Part shown: one piece after another, positions 34,782 through 43,074 of the stretch
How the letters are laid out: every line of letters begins with the position of its first letter
Position numbering within the stretch: position 1 is the stretch's first letter
NCBI GenBank assembly: GCA_965214945.1
Contig: OZ244029.1
Span: 1,736,001 to 1,800,000, forward strand
Source: JAAXHB01 sp965214945
Lineage (GTDB): Bacteria; Actinomycetota; Acidimicrobiia; Acidimicrobiales; Aldehydirespiratoraceae
Length of the DNA stretch: 64,000 bases
Direction: 5' to 3'
Position numbers and translations under genes: made by a program
Notes under the pieces: model-generated
The model's input: only the letters and a program-made list of their open reading frames with translations
Database searches by the model: none
Told to the model about the DNA's origin: nothing

Positions 34782-34862
34782 ACCCATGCACTGGCCTACC
34801 CATGCACTGGCCTACCCATGCACTGGCCTACCCATACCTCGATCAGCCCATACCTCGATCAG
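34782..34862. repeat. Two adjacent 16-bp arrays
   Basis: Three units acccatgcactggcct (34782-34829), then two units cccatacctcgatcag (34831-34862). Confidence 0.94.
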
Positions 34863-34935
34863 CTCCCAGCTGCCTTCCGGTGCTGTGATGTGGTCGCCGT
34901 TACGGGCGATGCTGTTGATTGTCCGCTCCATGCTC

Positions 34936-35044
34936 CAGCACAGGGTGACCAAAAACTCCACGCGTTCAGCCCATTGTTTGTTTAGCTTTCTCAAAAGTTT
35001 TCTTTCGGCCAGCACAAGGTGACCAAGAACTCCACGCGTTCAGC
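34936..35044. repeat. 35-bp spaced direct repeat
   Basis: Near-identical copies at about 34936-34970 and 35009-35044 (core gaactccacgcgttcagc). Confidence 0.88.
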
Positions 35045-35297
35045 AAATACGCAGCTTCCCGAACACACGTTTCGCACCGCCATCCCAGCCCAAGCCCATC
35101 CCCCTGCACGCAGCTTCCCAAAGACACAGCTTCCCGAACATACAGATTCCCATGTCATGCCCAATTTCTCATGTCATGCCCAATCTCGGCCGCATCCCGC
35201 GCGCTGCGGGTTTACATCACCGTGTACAGAGTTCACAACTCGATCGCGACGCAGAGCGCTGGCTGCATGATCGCGCGCGGCCGTCAGCATAGAACTC

Positions 35298-35409
35298 GAC
35301 GAGTGGCTCACCCAGCTGCCCGAAAACTTCAATCCGCTGTGAGATGATCGTCGCCGTCACCGCCGACACCGACGAGTGGCTCACCCAGCTGCCCAAGAAC
35401 TTCGATGCT
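35298..35409. repeat. Spaced direct repeat with coding look, possible pseudogene fragment
   Basis: A roughly 36-bp segment (reading DEWLTQLP in one frame) occurs at about 35298 and 35370. No full gene surrounds it. Confidence 0.5.
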
Positions 35410-35460
35410 TTACATCCTCTTCACATCCTCGACAACATCGGGGGCTGGGACGACACCGTT

Positions 35461-35579
35461 TCGATTTTTGCCTCCACTTTGATTTTTGCCTCCGCTTGAT
35501 CTTTACCTCCGCTTGATCCTTGCCTCCGTTTGATCCTTACCTCCGCTTGATCCTTGCCTCCGTTTGATCCTTACCTCCG
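35461..35579. repeat. 17-bp array, seven units
   Basis: Units alternate between cttgatccttgcctccg and tttgatccttacctccg, with T-rich older units at the left end, suggesting growth of a two-unit dimer. Confidence 0.96.
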
Positions 35580-35710
35580 ACCACGGAGACCAGTGCGGTT
35601 CTCACAGCCTGCGCTTAAGAGGCCTGAACTACCAGAAGACGAAGCGGATCCTGGGTTATCCTATATATTTAGCTGATTTTAAGTATATTTTATATTGTAT
35701 CATGCTGTTA

Positions 35711-35758
35711 AGTGCCGGAGGCAGAGAGTGCCGGATACAGAGAGTGCCCGACACAGAG
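35711..35758. repeat. 16-bp array, three units
   Basis: Unit agtgccggatacagag with variants, next to an AT-rich patch. Confidence 0.9.
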
Positions 35759-35837
35759 AATTTCAACGCGTCGTACAGAAAGCTCCAACGCACCGTTGAG
35801 ACCCGAGGCTGAGATGCCACCTGTCACTGTCGGAGAA

Positions 35838-35990
35838 GCAAGAGAAGACAAGCTGGCAGAGCCAAGCTGGCAGAGCCAGACTCGGGGAGACAGGCAGGAG
35901 AAGACAGGCAAGAGAAGACAGGCAAGAGAAGACAAGCTGGCCGAGCCAGACTGGAAGAGACAAGCTGGCAGAGGCAGACTCAGGGAGACA
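35838..35990. repeat. Purine-rich degenerate array upstream of the sulfite-oxidase-type gene
   Basis: Repeated agacaagctggcagag, aagagaagacaggc and ccagactcggggag motifs in higher-order order. One frame is open through it and joins the gene, but the composition is repeat-like. Confidence 0.8.
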
Positions 35991-36005
35991 GGGTATACAA
36001 CACCC

Positions 36006-36992
36006 GTGCAGCGCTTGTTGACGTCGAGACGAGTGGACGCTCTGCTGGGACTGGCGGCGCTGTCGGCCTTGGCCACCGGCTTAGCCTCATGGGCTGTCGG
36101 CACTGGGTGGGGCCGTGCCGTGGTGGTAGTGCATGCCGTGGCTGGCCTCAGCTTGCTGGCTCTGGCGCCGCTCAAGCTTCGAGGTTCGGTGCGCACCGGG
36201 TTCCGGCGGCGCCGGCCGAGCCGGTGGCTATCGACGCTGATGGGCGCGCTCGTGTTGGCCGTGATCACGCTCGGAGTGCTGCACGCAACGGGGCTGTGGC
36301 ACGGAGTTGGCTACTGGTCGGCGTTGTGGACCCACGTTCTGCTGGCCGCTCTGGCGGCGCTGGCGCTGCTGTGGCATGTCCTCAGCAGGCCGAGCCGTCC
36401 CCGCATCAGCGACCTCGACCGCCGCACGTTCATCGGGGGCGGAGCCGTGACGGCAGCAGCGGCGATCGCTTATGCGAGCCAGGAACGCTTCACCGGCAAC
36501 CGGCGCTTCACCGGCTCACATGAGATCGCCTCGTTCAATCCCGCCGCAATGCCGACAGTGCAGTGGCTCAACGACAAGGCGCCGACAGCACCTGAAGGCA
36601 AATGGGAGCTGACTGTCGCCGGCGAGCCGGTGCTGCTGGAGCACCTGCGGCGCACAGCACGGCCGGTGGAGGCGGACCTCGATTGCACCGGCGGATGGTG
36701 GAGCCGCCAGGAGTGGGACGCGGTGCCCTTGAGCGACTTGCTGAACGACCACGGCGCCCGCAGTGTCGACGTCACCTCGGCGACCGGCTACAGCAGGCTG
36801 TTCCCGGCCCGCGACGCTCCCAACCTGTACTTGGCTGTCGGCTACGGCGGCCGGCCTCTGAGGCGGGGCCACGGCGCCCCCGTGCGGCTGGTGGCCCCGG
36901 GCCGGCGTGGCTTCTGGTGGGTCAAGTGGGTCACTCGGATCGAGCCGAGCGACAGACCGTGGTGGCTTCAACCCCCCTTCCCGCTCGAATGA
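36006..36992 (+). CDS. Membrane-anchored sulfite-oxidase/YedY-type molybdopterin oxidoreductase
   Basis: A 328-residue protein from GTG 36006. Residues about 12-125 form four membrane helices with histidines in or near them (His43, His93, His110, His124), resembling a four-helix cytochrome b anchor. A Tat-like stretch DRRTFIGGGAV (138-148) precedes the soluble molybdopterin domain, whose Mo-ligating cysteine is in DLDCTGGWWSRQEW (Cys227). The C-terminal GFWWVKWVTRIE is family-typical. ATG 35814 is in frame, but its extra 64 residues translate a purine-rich array. The substrate is unknown (sulfite, sulfoxide or other). Confidence 0.85.
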   Translation: MQRLLTSRRVDALLGLAALSALATGLASWAVGTGWGRAVVVVHAVAGLSLLALAPLKLRGSVRTGFRRRRPSRWLSTLMGALVLAVITLGVLHATGLWHGVGYWSALWTHVLLAALAALALLWHVLSRPSRPRISDLDRRTFIGGGAVTAAAAIAYASQERFTGNRRFTGSHEIASFNPAAMPTVQWLNDKAPTAPEGKWELTVAGEPVLLEHLRRTARPVEADLDCTGGWWSRQEWDAVPLSDLLNDHGARSVDVTSATGYSRLFPARDAPNLYLAVGYGGRPLRRGHGAPVRLVAPGRRGFWWVKWVTRIEPSDRPWWLQPPFPLE

Positions 36993-37019
36993 ACTGCCGG
37001 GCCGTTCTGACCTGCCCAC

Positions 37020-37170
37020 GCCCCTGACCTGCCGGCCCGCCCTGACTCACCAACGCCCTGACTCACCAACGCCCCTGACCTGACTCACCAACGCCCTGAC
37101 TCACCAACGCCCCTGACCTGACGGCCCGTCCTGACCTGCCCACGCCCCTGACTCACCAACGCCCTGAAGG
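37020..37170. repeat. ctgactcaccaacgcc / cctgacctgccc array at the xylB 3' end
   Basis: Mixed units of about 14-17 bp (ccctgactcaccaacg and cccctgacctgcccacg types) covering the gap to the converging gene and the last about 20 codons of xylB. Confidence 0.85.
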
Positions 37171-38603
37171 GCAAGGGCATGAGCGACGGCGTTGTTGTAG
37201 GCGGTTCGAACGGCGGCGCCGTTTGCTCTCGGCGCAGGATCCACGTCGACACCGGCGCCCAGGCCCCAGGCCTCAGCCGCGTCTTTGAGCTCAAGCCCGG
37301 ATTGGACGGCGGCCTGCACGCAAGCGCCGGCGGCGACGGTCTCTGTAGCGGACGGCACCCGGATCGGCTCGCCCCACAGATCGGCCGCGATCTGGCGGTA
37401 TGCGGCGCTGCGCGCTCCCCCGCCTATGAGGTGCAGCCGTCCGCTCACCCGGACGCCGGCACGGGCCAGAGCGTCAACCCCGGCCAGAAGGCCGCACATC
37501 ACGCCCTCGTGGGCGGCCCGGGCGAGATCGGCCCGACTGGTGCCTGTTCGAAGCCCGAGAAAGCTGCCGGTGGCGTCGGGAAGATTGGGGGTTCGCTCGC
37601 CGTCGAAGTGCCCAACCAGCACCACCCCGCCGGCGCCAAAGGGTGCCGACAGGGCCGCCTCAGCCATTCCGTCGCGGTCGAGCCCCAGCCAGCCTGCGAC
37701 CGAATCGGTGACTCGGGTGGCGTTGAGGGTGCACACGAGCGGCAAGTAGCGCCCGGACGCATCGCAGAAGCCGGCCACGTGTCCCGTGGCATCTGCCGTC
37801 GGGCCATCAGACACGGTGTAGACGGTGCCGGACGTGCCTAGCGACAAGGCCAGGTCGCCGGGCCGAAGCCCCAGGCCCAGGGCGGCGGCCATATTGTCGC
37901 CGGTGCCGGACGCCACGGGGATCCCGGCGGGCAGCCCGGTGGCGGCCGCGGCTGAGGCGCTCACCACGCCGGCGGCCTCGCTGGGGCCGAGCACCCTCGG
38001 CAGCCAGTCAGACGATCCGCCGGCCAGGGCCAGCAGGTCGGCTCGGTAGCGGCCTGCGCCCGGGTCGTACCAACCCGTGCCGGACGCGTCGCCCCGGTCG
38101 GTGACCCGCTTGCCGGTCAGCCGGAAAGTCAGATAGTCGTGCGGCAGCATTAGCTGCGCGACCCGCCCGGAGAGCCCCGGCTCTCGCTCGAGTAGCCAGG
38201 CCAGTTTGGTGATGGTGAACGACGCCACTGGCACCGAGCCGCACGATCTGGCCCACTCCGCGGGGCCGAGGCGGGCGACGAGAGCTGCGGCCTGCGGCGC
38301 CGATTCGGTGTCGTTCCACAGCTTGGCTGGCCTCAGGGCCGCGCCGGCGTCGTCGAGTGCGACCAGGCCGTGCTGCTGCGCGGCCACCGACACCGCCTCC
38401 ACCTCCGACAGGCGCGGACCGCACTGAGCCAGGGCCTTGCACAGGGCGCTCCACCAGGCCCCGGGGTGCTGCTCGCTACGTGGCGGCGGCCCGGTCGGTG
38501 GGTGCGGGGCCCGGCCCTCGGCGGCCAAGGCGCCGTCTGCGACAGCCCTCAGCTCGACTTTCACGGATTGGGTGGACGAGTCCACCCCGGCTACCAGCGA
38601 CAT
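37101..38603 (-). CDS. xylB: Xylulokinase
   Basis: FGGY-family kinase that phosphorylates D-xylulose to D-xylulose 5-phosphate. About 480 of its 500 residues are typical: N-terminal VAGVDSSTQSVKVEL, SVAAQQHGLVALD, AKLWNDTES, the ATP-binding GTGDNMAAALGLGL and SLGTSGTVYTVS, and LHLIGGGARSAAYRQI. The last about 20 residues (GVGESGAWAGQDGPSGQG) are encoded by a repeat array. The ATG at 38603 is the last of seven ATG copies in a 17-bp array between xylA and xylB, so its reinitiation or coupling to xylA is probably affected by copy number. Confidence 0.93.
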   Translation of the reverse strand: MSLVAGVDSSTQSVKVELRAVADGALAAEGRAPHPPTGPPPRSEQHPGAWWSALCKALAQCGPRLSEVEAVSVAAQQHGLVALDDAGAALRPAKLWNDTESAPQAAALVARLGPAEWARSCGSVPVASFTITKLAWLLEREPGLSGRVAQLMLPHDYLTFRLTGKRVTDRGDASGTGWYDPGAGRYRADLLALAGGSSDWLPRVLGPSEAAGVVSASAAAATGLPAGIPVASGTGDNMAAALGLGLRPGDLALSLGTSGTVYTVSDGPTADATGHVAGFCDASGRYLPLVCTLNATRVTDSVAGWLGLDRDGMAEAALSAPFGAGGVVLVGHFDGERTPNLPDATGSFLGLRTGTSRADLARAAHEGVMCGLLAGVDALARAGVRVSGRLHLIGGGARSAAYRQIAADLWGEPIRVPSATETVAAGACVQAAVQSGLELKDAAEAWGLGAGVDVDPAPRANGAAVRTAYNNAVAHALALQGVGESGAWAGQDGPSGQGRW

Positions 38604-38704
38604 CCGGCTACCAGCGACATCTGACTACCAATGACATCCGGCTACCAATGACATCCGGCTACCAATGACATCCGGCTACCAATGACATCCGGCTACCAAG
38701 ACAT
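38587..38704. repeat. 17-bp array multiplying the xylB start codon, seven units
   Basis: Forward-strand unit ccggctaccaatgacat. On the coding strand each unit starts with ATGTC, like xylB itself (ATGTCGCTGGTAGCCGG). The most upstream ATG overlaps the xylA stop (TGATG at 38706-38702); the last one is the xylB start. Six units are 17 bp, the first 16 bp. Confidence 0.97.
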
Positions 38705-40047
38705 CAGCGCACACGCTCGATGTAGCGGTTGACGACGTTCTCGAGGGCCTCCTGGCGCCCCGAGACCGGCCCTGAGACCGGCCCTGGGTCGAGGCCGGTC
38801 TCGCTGACTAGCAGGTGCAGGTCGCCCAGGGTGCGCTCCCCGGACATGATCGACCGGCCCAGCGCTCCGTCCCAGCCTCGGTAGCGTGCGCGCCTGAACT
38901 CCTCCAGCGCCCCGTCGGCAAGCATCGCGTGCGCGGCGAGCAGCGCCCGTGCCAGGGTGTCCATCGCCCCGATGTGGCCGTGGAACAGATCGGTGCGGCT
39001 GATCGACTGACGCCGCAGCTTGGTGTCAAAGTTGAACCCGCCGGTCGTGAACCCGCCGGCCCGCAGGATCTCATATAAGCCCAACGCCATCTGATCGACC
39101 GAGTTGGGGAACTGGTCGGTGTCCCAGCCCAGGCGGTCGTCGCCCCGATTGGCGTCCACGGAGCCGAAGACCCCGGCTGCGGCGGCCATCGCAACCTCGT
39201 GTGCGAAGTCGTGGCCCGAAAGGGTTGCGTGGTTGACCTCGATGTTTACCTTCACATCGTCGGCCAGGTCGTAGCGTTGCAGGAAGGCGTGAACAGTCTG
39301 ACTGTCGTGGTCGTACTGATGCTTGGCCGGCTCCTGGGGTTTCGGCTCCACCAGGATCGTCCCGCCGAAGCCGATGGTGTGCTTGTGCTCCACCACCAGC
39401 GTGAGGAACCGGCCGAGCTGGTCGAGCTCGCGGCCGATGTCGGTGTTGAGCAGAGTGTCGTAGCCCTCGCGGCCACCCCAAAGCACGTAGTTCGCACCGC
39501 CGAGGCGGTGCGTTGCCTCAAGGCAATTCTTCACCTGGGCCGCGGCCCGGGCGAACACCTCCGGATCGGGACTGGTGGCGGCCCCAGCCATGTAGCGCGG
39601 ATGCCAAAACAGCCGGGCCGTGCCCCACAGCAGCCGCACGCCGGTGCGCTCCATGTGGCTGGCGGCCTCGTCGACCATGGCGGCCAGGTTGTCGGTCTCC
39701 TCCGCGAAGGATGACCCTTCCGGGGCGATGTCATGGTCGTGGAAGCAGAAGAAAGGCGCGCTCAGCTTCTCGAAGAACTCGAACGCGACGGCCATCTTGG
39801 CGCGGGCCGCGGCCATCGGCTCTAGCGTCAGGTCGAGCCAGGGGCGGTCGAAGGTGCCCGCGCCGAACACGTCGTTGCCGCTCCAGTTGAACGAATGCCA
39901 GTAGCACACCGCCATCCGCAGGTGCTCGGCCATGGTGCGATCGCCTACCATCCGACTGCTGTCATACCAGCGGAAACTGAGCGGGTTGTCGCTGTCGGGG
40001 CCGGCGTAGCGGATCGGCTCGGGAATCTCGGTGAAGAACGCGCTCAT
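38704..40047 (-). CDS. xylA: Xylose isomerase
   Basis: Metal-dependent isomerase converting D-xylose to D-xylulose. It is 447 residues, the longer class II length. Motifs are FFCFHDHDIAPEG (catalytic His and Asp), ILVEPKPQEPAKHQYDHD (metal Glu and catalytic Lys), VNIEVNHATLSGHDF and DANRGDDRLGWDTDQFP (metal ligands). ATG 40047 (MSAFFTEI) is preferred; the frame stays open to an ATG at 40083 that belongs to a 14-bp array. It precedes xylB. No xylose transporter or XylR is nearby. A small in-frame duplication (GPVSGPVSG) sits near the C-terminus. Confidence 0.95.
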   Translation of the reverse strand: MSAFFTEIPEPIRYAGPDSDNPLSFRWYDSSRMVGDRTMAEHLRMAVCYWHSFNWSGNDVFGAGTFDRPWLDLTLEPMAAARAKMAVAFEFFEKLSAPFFCFHDHDIAPEGSSFAEETDNLAAMVDEAASHMERTGVRLLWGTARLFWHPRYMAGAATSPDPEVFARAAAQVKNCLEATHRLGGANYVLWGGREGYDTLLNTDIGRELDQLGRFLTLVVEHKHTIGFGGTILVEPKPQEPAKHQYDHDSQTVHAFLQRYDLADDVKVNIEVNHATLSGHDFAHEVAMAAAAGVFGSVDANRGDDRLGWDTDQFPNSVDQMALGLYEILRAGGFTTGGFNFDTKLRRQSISRTDLFHGHIGAMDTLARALLAAHAMLADGALEEFRRARYRGWDGALGRSIMSGERTLGDLHLLVSETGLDPGPVSGPVSGRQEALENVVNRYIERVR

Positions 40048-40073
40048 GGCCCCCACGCTAGAACCTGCCAGCG

Positions 40074-40185
40074 AGGCGTCCATGTCAAGGCGTCCATGTC
40101 AAGGCGTCCATGTCAAGGCATCCATGTCAAGGCATCCATGTCAAGGCATCCATGTCGAAGCGTCCATAGCGAGGCATCCATGTAG
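40074..40185. repeat. 14-bp array with ATG in most units, upstream of xylA
   Basis: Eight units of aggcgtccatgtca and variants; on the coding strand nearly all contain ATGGACGCC or ATGGATGCC. The proximal unit supplies an in-frame upstream ATG (40083) for xylA. Confidence 0.96.
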
Positions 40186-40319
40186 AAGCGACGGCTCACA
40201 GGCCAGACCGAACAGATGCTCAAAGGCTCGAGCTTTCGGGTGCCCAAAACAGGCGCACGCCGAGGCATGCAGTTCTGATAATACTGGGCACGCTGTCTTG
40301 GGACAGTTACTACAACCTG

Positions 40320-40475
40320 CCGAGCGTGCGCTGCGTCGGGCAGTTCTGGCAATGTCGGGCAGTTCTGGCAACACTGGGCAGACCGCGACGCCGGTGGGGG
40401 CGATCCCGTCGGAGAGCTGGCAATGTCGGGCAGTTCTGGCAACACTGGGCAGTTCTGGCAATGTCGGGAAGCAAT
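40320..40475. repeat. cagttctggcaa arrays
   Basis: Two blocks with units of gggcagttctggcaatgtc and gggcagttctggcaacact, separated by about 50 unrelated bases. Confidence 0.85.
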
Positions 40476-40488
40476 ACAGGTAATACTC

Positions 40489-40565
40489 AGGGACAGGTAA
40501 TAGGGACAGGTAAGGGACAGGTAATAGGGACAGGTAAGGGACAGGTAATAGGGACAGGTAATACT
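40489..40565. repeat. agggacaggtaat array directly before the monooxygenase ATG
   Basis: About six units alternating 11 bp (agggacaggta) and 13 bp (agggacaggtaat), ending six bases before the ATG at 40571; TAA or TAG recurs. Confidence 0.93.
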
Positions 40566-40570
40566 GGGGG

Positions 40571-42805
40571 ATGGCCCGATGGCGCAGTCTTCGCAAGCTC
40601 GACGCGGGGCGCGTGGCGATCCTGCTGGTAGCCGTGATCGGCACGGCGGCTCTGCTCACGAAGGACAGCTGGGACTGGCTTCTAGCGAGCGGCGAGGCCC
40701 AGACACAGGGCGTGTTCGCGCCGTCGGTCGCCGACCTCGAAGATCCCGACGACTTCGACGCCAACACCGAGCGGCTGTATCGCATCGTCCCTGACGGAGG
40801 CTCGCAGGTCCGATATGAGATAACCGAGCGTCTGGCCGGCTCGACGCATGTTGCGGTGGGCACAACAACGGTCGTGGCAGGCGAAATCGTGGTGCACACA
40901 GCCGATCCGGCCCGCAGCCGCCTCGGCGAGATCGTGGTGAACGTCGAGACGCTCACATCCGACTCGGCGCTGCGCGACAAACGCCTACGTCACGACTTCC
41001 TGGAGTCGAGCCACTGGCCTTTCGCCCGCTTCAGGCCGGTGATGGTCGACGGCCTTGATGTGGACTTCGCCGACGGCGCTACCTACAACATTTCTATCTC
41101 GGGCGATCTCACCGTGAAGGAGACCACCCGGCCCGCAGTCTTCTCCGGGACGGTCACCGTCAACCCCGACAGGTTGACAGCCCGAGTGTCGGCTACGGTG
41201 CTGTCGAGCGACTACGGAATCGGCCCGATCAACATCGCACGCCTGGCGCACACATCCGACGAGGTGCTGATCATATTCGAACTCGTCGCCGATCGGGTGG
41301 AGATCGCGGCGAAGCAGGCCGACGAACTGCAACGCGGCGAACTGCAGCGCGAACCACGAGCCTCGCAGTTCCCCACCGGCGTCTTTGCCGCGACCGTGCA
41401 GCCCGTCCTCGAGTACAACTGCGTGAGCTGCCACAGCGTCGGCGGGCCCGGCTGGAGCACCCTCGCGCTCGACACAGCCGGCGACGCCGCAGAAATCGCG
41501 GCGGACATCGCGTTCGTGACCGGGATCGGCTTCATGCCGCCTTGGCTGCCGTCGGATCTGAGTCCCGCCTTCAAGCACGACTGGTCGCTGACCACCGAGG
41601 AGAAGGCCGTTCTCGCGGCTTGGGCCGAAGCCGGGGGCGGCCTCGACGTGGCCCCCGACACGCCGTTGGCAGCCCGCTCCAGGGCGATCATTCCTATCGA
41701 GGAGGATCAGAAGATCGGCCCCCGCGACGGCCGCTACACTGGATACGCGTCACCCGACGGCGCGCCGCTCAAGAAGGACGACTACCGCTGCCAGGTTCAC
41801 GAGGTGGCCGACCCCGAGGGCGACGGCACTTGGCTGAAGGGTTTCGAGTTCCGACCCGATCAGACGTCTATCGTGCACCACGCGATCGTCTACCGGGTTC
41901 CGGCGGCCGCTGCCAGTGAGGTGGCGGCCAAGATCGCGGCAGACAACCGCGTCGAGGCAGCCAGCGGACTGTCGGACGAGCCCGGCTGGACGTGCTTTGG
42001 GCTATCGGGCCTGAACAGCAAAGGCGTGTACTCGATCCAGGGCTGGGCACCAGGCATGTCGCCCACGGCCTACCCCGACGGCTACGGGCTCTATCTCGCG
42101 CCCGGGGACATGATCGTCAACCAGATCCACTATCACTACGATCACGAGACCCTGCCGGACGGTTCAGAGATCATTCTCGACACCGCCACGACCGCGGAAG
42201 TCGCCGCCGGGCTGACCCATATCGAGGGCACCACTTATCTCACCCCGTCAGAGGTGCCGTGCACGCCTGAGGAGGCGGAGGTCTCGGCTCGGCGGGCCGC
42301 CGACATCGACGGCTATGTCGACCTGTGCATCCGCGAGAACGTGTTGGACGATATAGCTGAGAAGTACGACAGCTCCGCCCGGCTCATCCCCGACGCGCTG
42401 ATCAACCGGTGCGGCGGTACGGTCGACGACTACGATGACCTCGACGGCAGCATCGGCTACAGCTCATGCGACCTGCCGGCCCGCGACTCCGGCATCATCC
42501 ACACGGTGCTCGGCCACATGCACGAGCTGGGCGCCGCCTACCGGATGACGCTGCACCCCGACACGCCTGATGAGATGATCCTGCTGGACATCCCGGTGTG
42601 GGACTTCGAATGGCAGCTGAACTACGAACCGGTGGACGACATCCGTATCGAGCGCGGCGACACGGTGCGCTTCGAGTGCTGGTGGGACCGCTCGCTGCAG
42701 TACATGCCTGAGCCCCGCTACGTCACCTGGAACGAGGGCACAGTCGATGAGATGTGCTTCTCCAGAATCACCGTCCTCCCGACTGACAAGACCCGTTCAG
42801 ATTGA
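40571..42805 (+). CDS. YceI - cytochrome c - copper monooxygenase fusion protein
   Basis: A 744-residue exported protein. Residues about 13-28 are a signal or membrane anchor. Residues about 55-240 form a YceI-like lipocalin domain (YRIVPDGGSQVRYEI, HDFLESSHWPFARF, ISGDLTVKETTRPAVF). A small heme c segment follows, with CVSCH (about 284-288) and GFMPPW as a possible axial methionine. The C-terminal half resembles copper type II ascorbate-dependent monooxygenases (PHM/DBH), with histidine pairs in TSIVHHAIVYR (about 435), NQIHYHYDH (about 519) and GHMHELGAAYR (about 648). The likely chemistry is oxygenation outside the membrane, with YceI binding a lipid or isoprenoid; substrate unknown. Confidence 0.84.
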   Translation: MARWRSLRKLDAGRVAILLVAVIGTAALLTKDSWDWLLASGEAQTQGVFAPSVADLEDPDDFDANTERLYRIVPDGGSQVRYEITERLAGSTHVAVGTTTVVAGEIVVHTADPARSRLGEIVVNVETLTSDSALRDKRLRHDFLESSHWPFARFRPVMVDGLDVDFADGATYNISISGDLTVKETTRPAVFSGTVTVNPDRLTARVSATVLSSDYGIGPINIARLAHTSDEVLIIFELVADRVEIAAKQADELQRGELQREPRASQFPTGVFAATVQPVLEYNCVSCHSVGGPGWSTLALDTAGDAAEIAADIAFVTGIGFMPPWLPSDLSPAFKHDWSLTTEEKAVLAAWAEAGGGLDVAPDTPLAARSRAIIPIEEDQKIGPRDGRYTGYASPDGAPLKKDDYRCQVHEVADPEGDGTWLKGFEFRPDQTSIVHHAIVYRVPAAAASEVAAKIAADNRVEAASGLSDEPGWTCFGLSGLNSKGVYSIQGWAPGMSPTAYPDGYGLYLAPGDMIVNQIHYHYDHETLPDGSEIILDTATTAEVAAGLTHIEGTTYLTPSEVPCTPEEAEVSARRAADIDGYVDLCIRENVLDDIAEKYDSSARLIPDALINRCGGTVDDYDDLDGSIGYSSCDLPARDSGIIHTVLGHMHELGAAYRMTLHPDTPDEMILLDIPVWDFEWQLNYEPVDDIRIERGDTVRFECWWDRSLQYMPEPRYVTWNEGTVDEMCFSRITVLPTDKTRSD

Positions 42806-42806
42806 G

Positions 42807-42872
42807 TTTGTTGTCTTGAGTGTGTTGTCTTGAGTGTGTTGTCTTGAGTGTGTTGTCTTGAGCGTGTTGTCG
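42807..42872. repeat. 14-bp array after the monooxygenase stop
   Basis: Four units tgtgttgtcttgag plus a partial, beginning in the gene's own gattgag (Asp-stop). Every unit contains TGA. The rest of the 269-base gap has the next array and a run of ten C at about 42987. Confidence 0.95.
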
Positions 42873-42919
42873 CCCCGACGATCACATACCCCGGTATACA
42901 ACAGCCGCTGATTTTTACA

Positions 42920-42969
42920 CCGCTGGTATCTGCGCCGCTGGTTCCTGCGCCGATGGTTCCTGCGCCGCT
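42920..42969. repeat. 15-bp array, three units
   Basis: Unit ccgctggttcctgcg with single-base variants. Confidence 0.93.
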
Positions 42970-43074
42970 GTTCACGAGTGCTGGTCCCCCCCCCCCTTTC
43001 GCGGGTCAAGCCGAGCATGAGGGGGTCATGAGCATGAGCGGGTTGGCCAACAGTGGCACAACCACCGACATGGG

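Larger units (their letters stand above)
33906..36005. other. 2.1-kb gene-free region made of many unrelated tandem arrays
   Basis: No reading frame with a credible start, composition or family. At least ten tandem or spaced duplications fill most of it, each with a different unit, plus an AT-rich patch at about 35655-35706. It may be a decayed gene region or an extended control region. Confidence 0.75.
40048..40570. other. Divergent xylA / monooxygenase control region, repeat-filled
   Basis: 523 bases with three arrays and no convincing gene. It must hold the xylAB promoter and that of the monooxygenase; I could not identify either. Confidence 0.75.

Noticed and set aside
34281..34787. 168-codon reverse ORF in the repeat desert
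   Set aside because: Its sequence is translation of several arrays (QHRCSA and TATAEQPQ repeats) with no start signal or family.
35461..35579. CRISPR array
   Set aside because: Units are directly adjacent with no spacers and only 17 bp long; the same holds for every other array in the window, and no cas genes are present.
35712..36005. N-terminal extension of the sulfite-oxidase-type protein
   Set aside because: It is a translated purine-rich array (EDKLAEP and RQAREDK repeats) and would place hydrophilic repeats before the first membrane helix.
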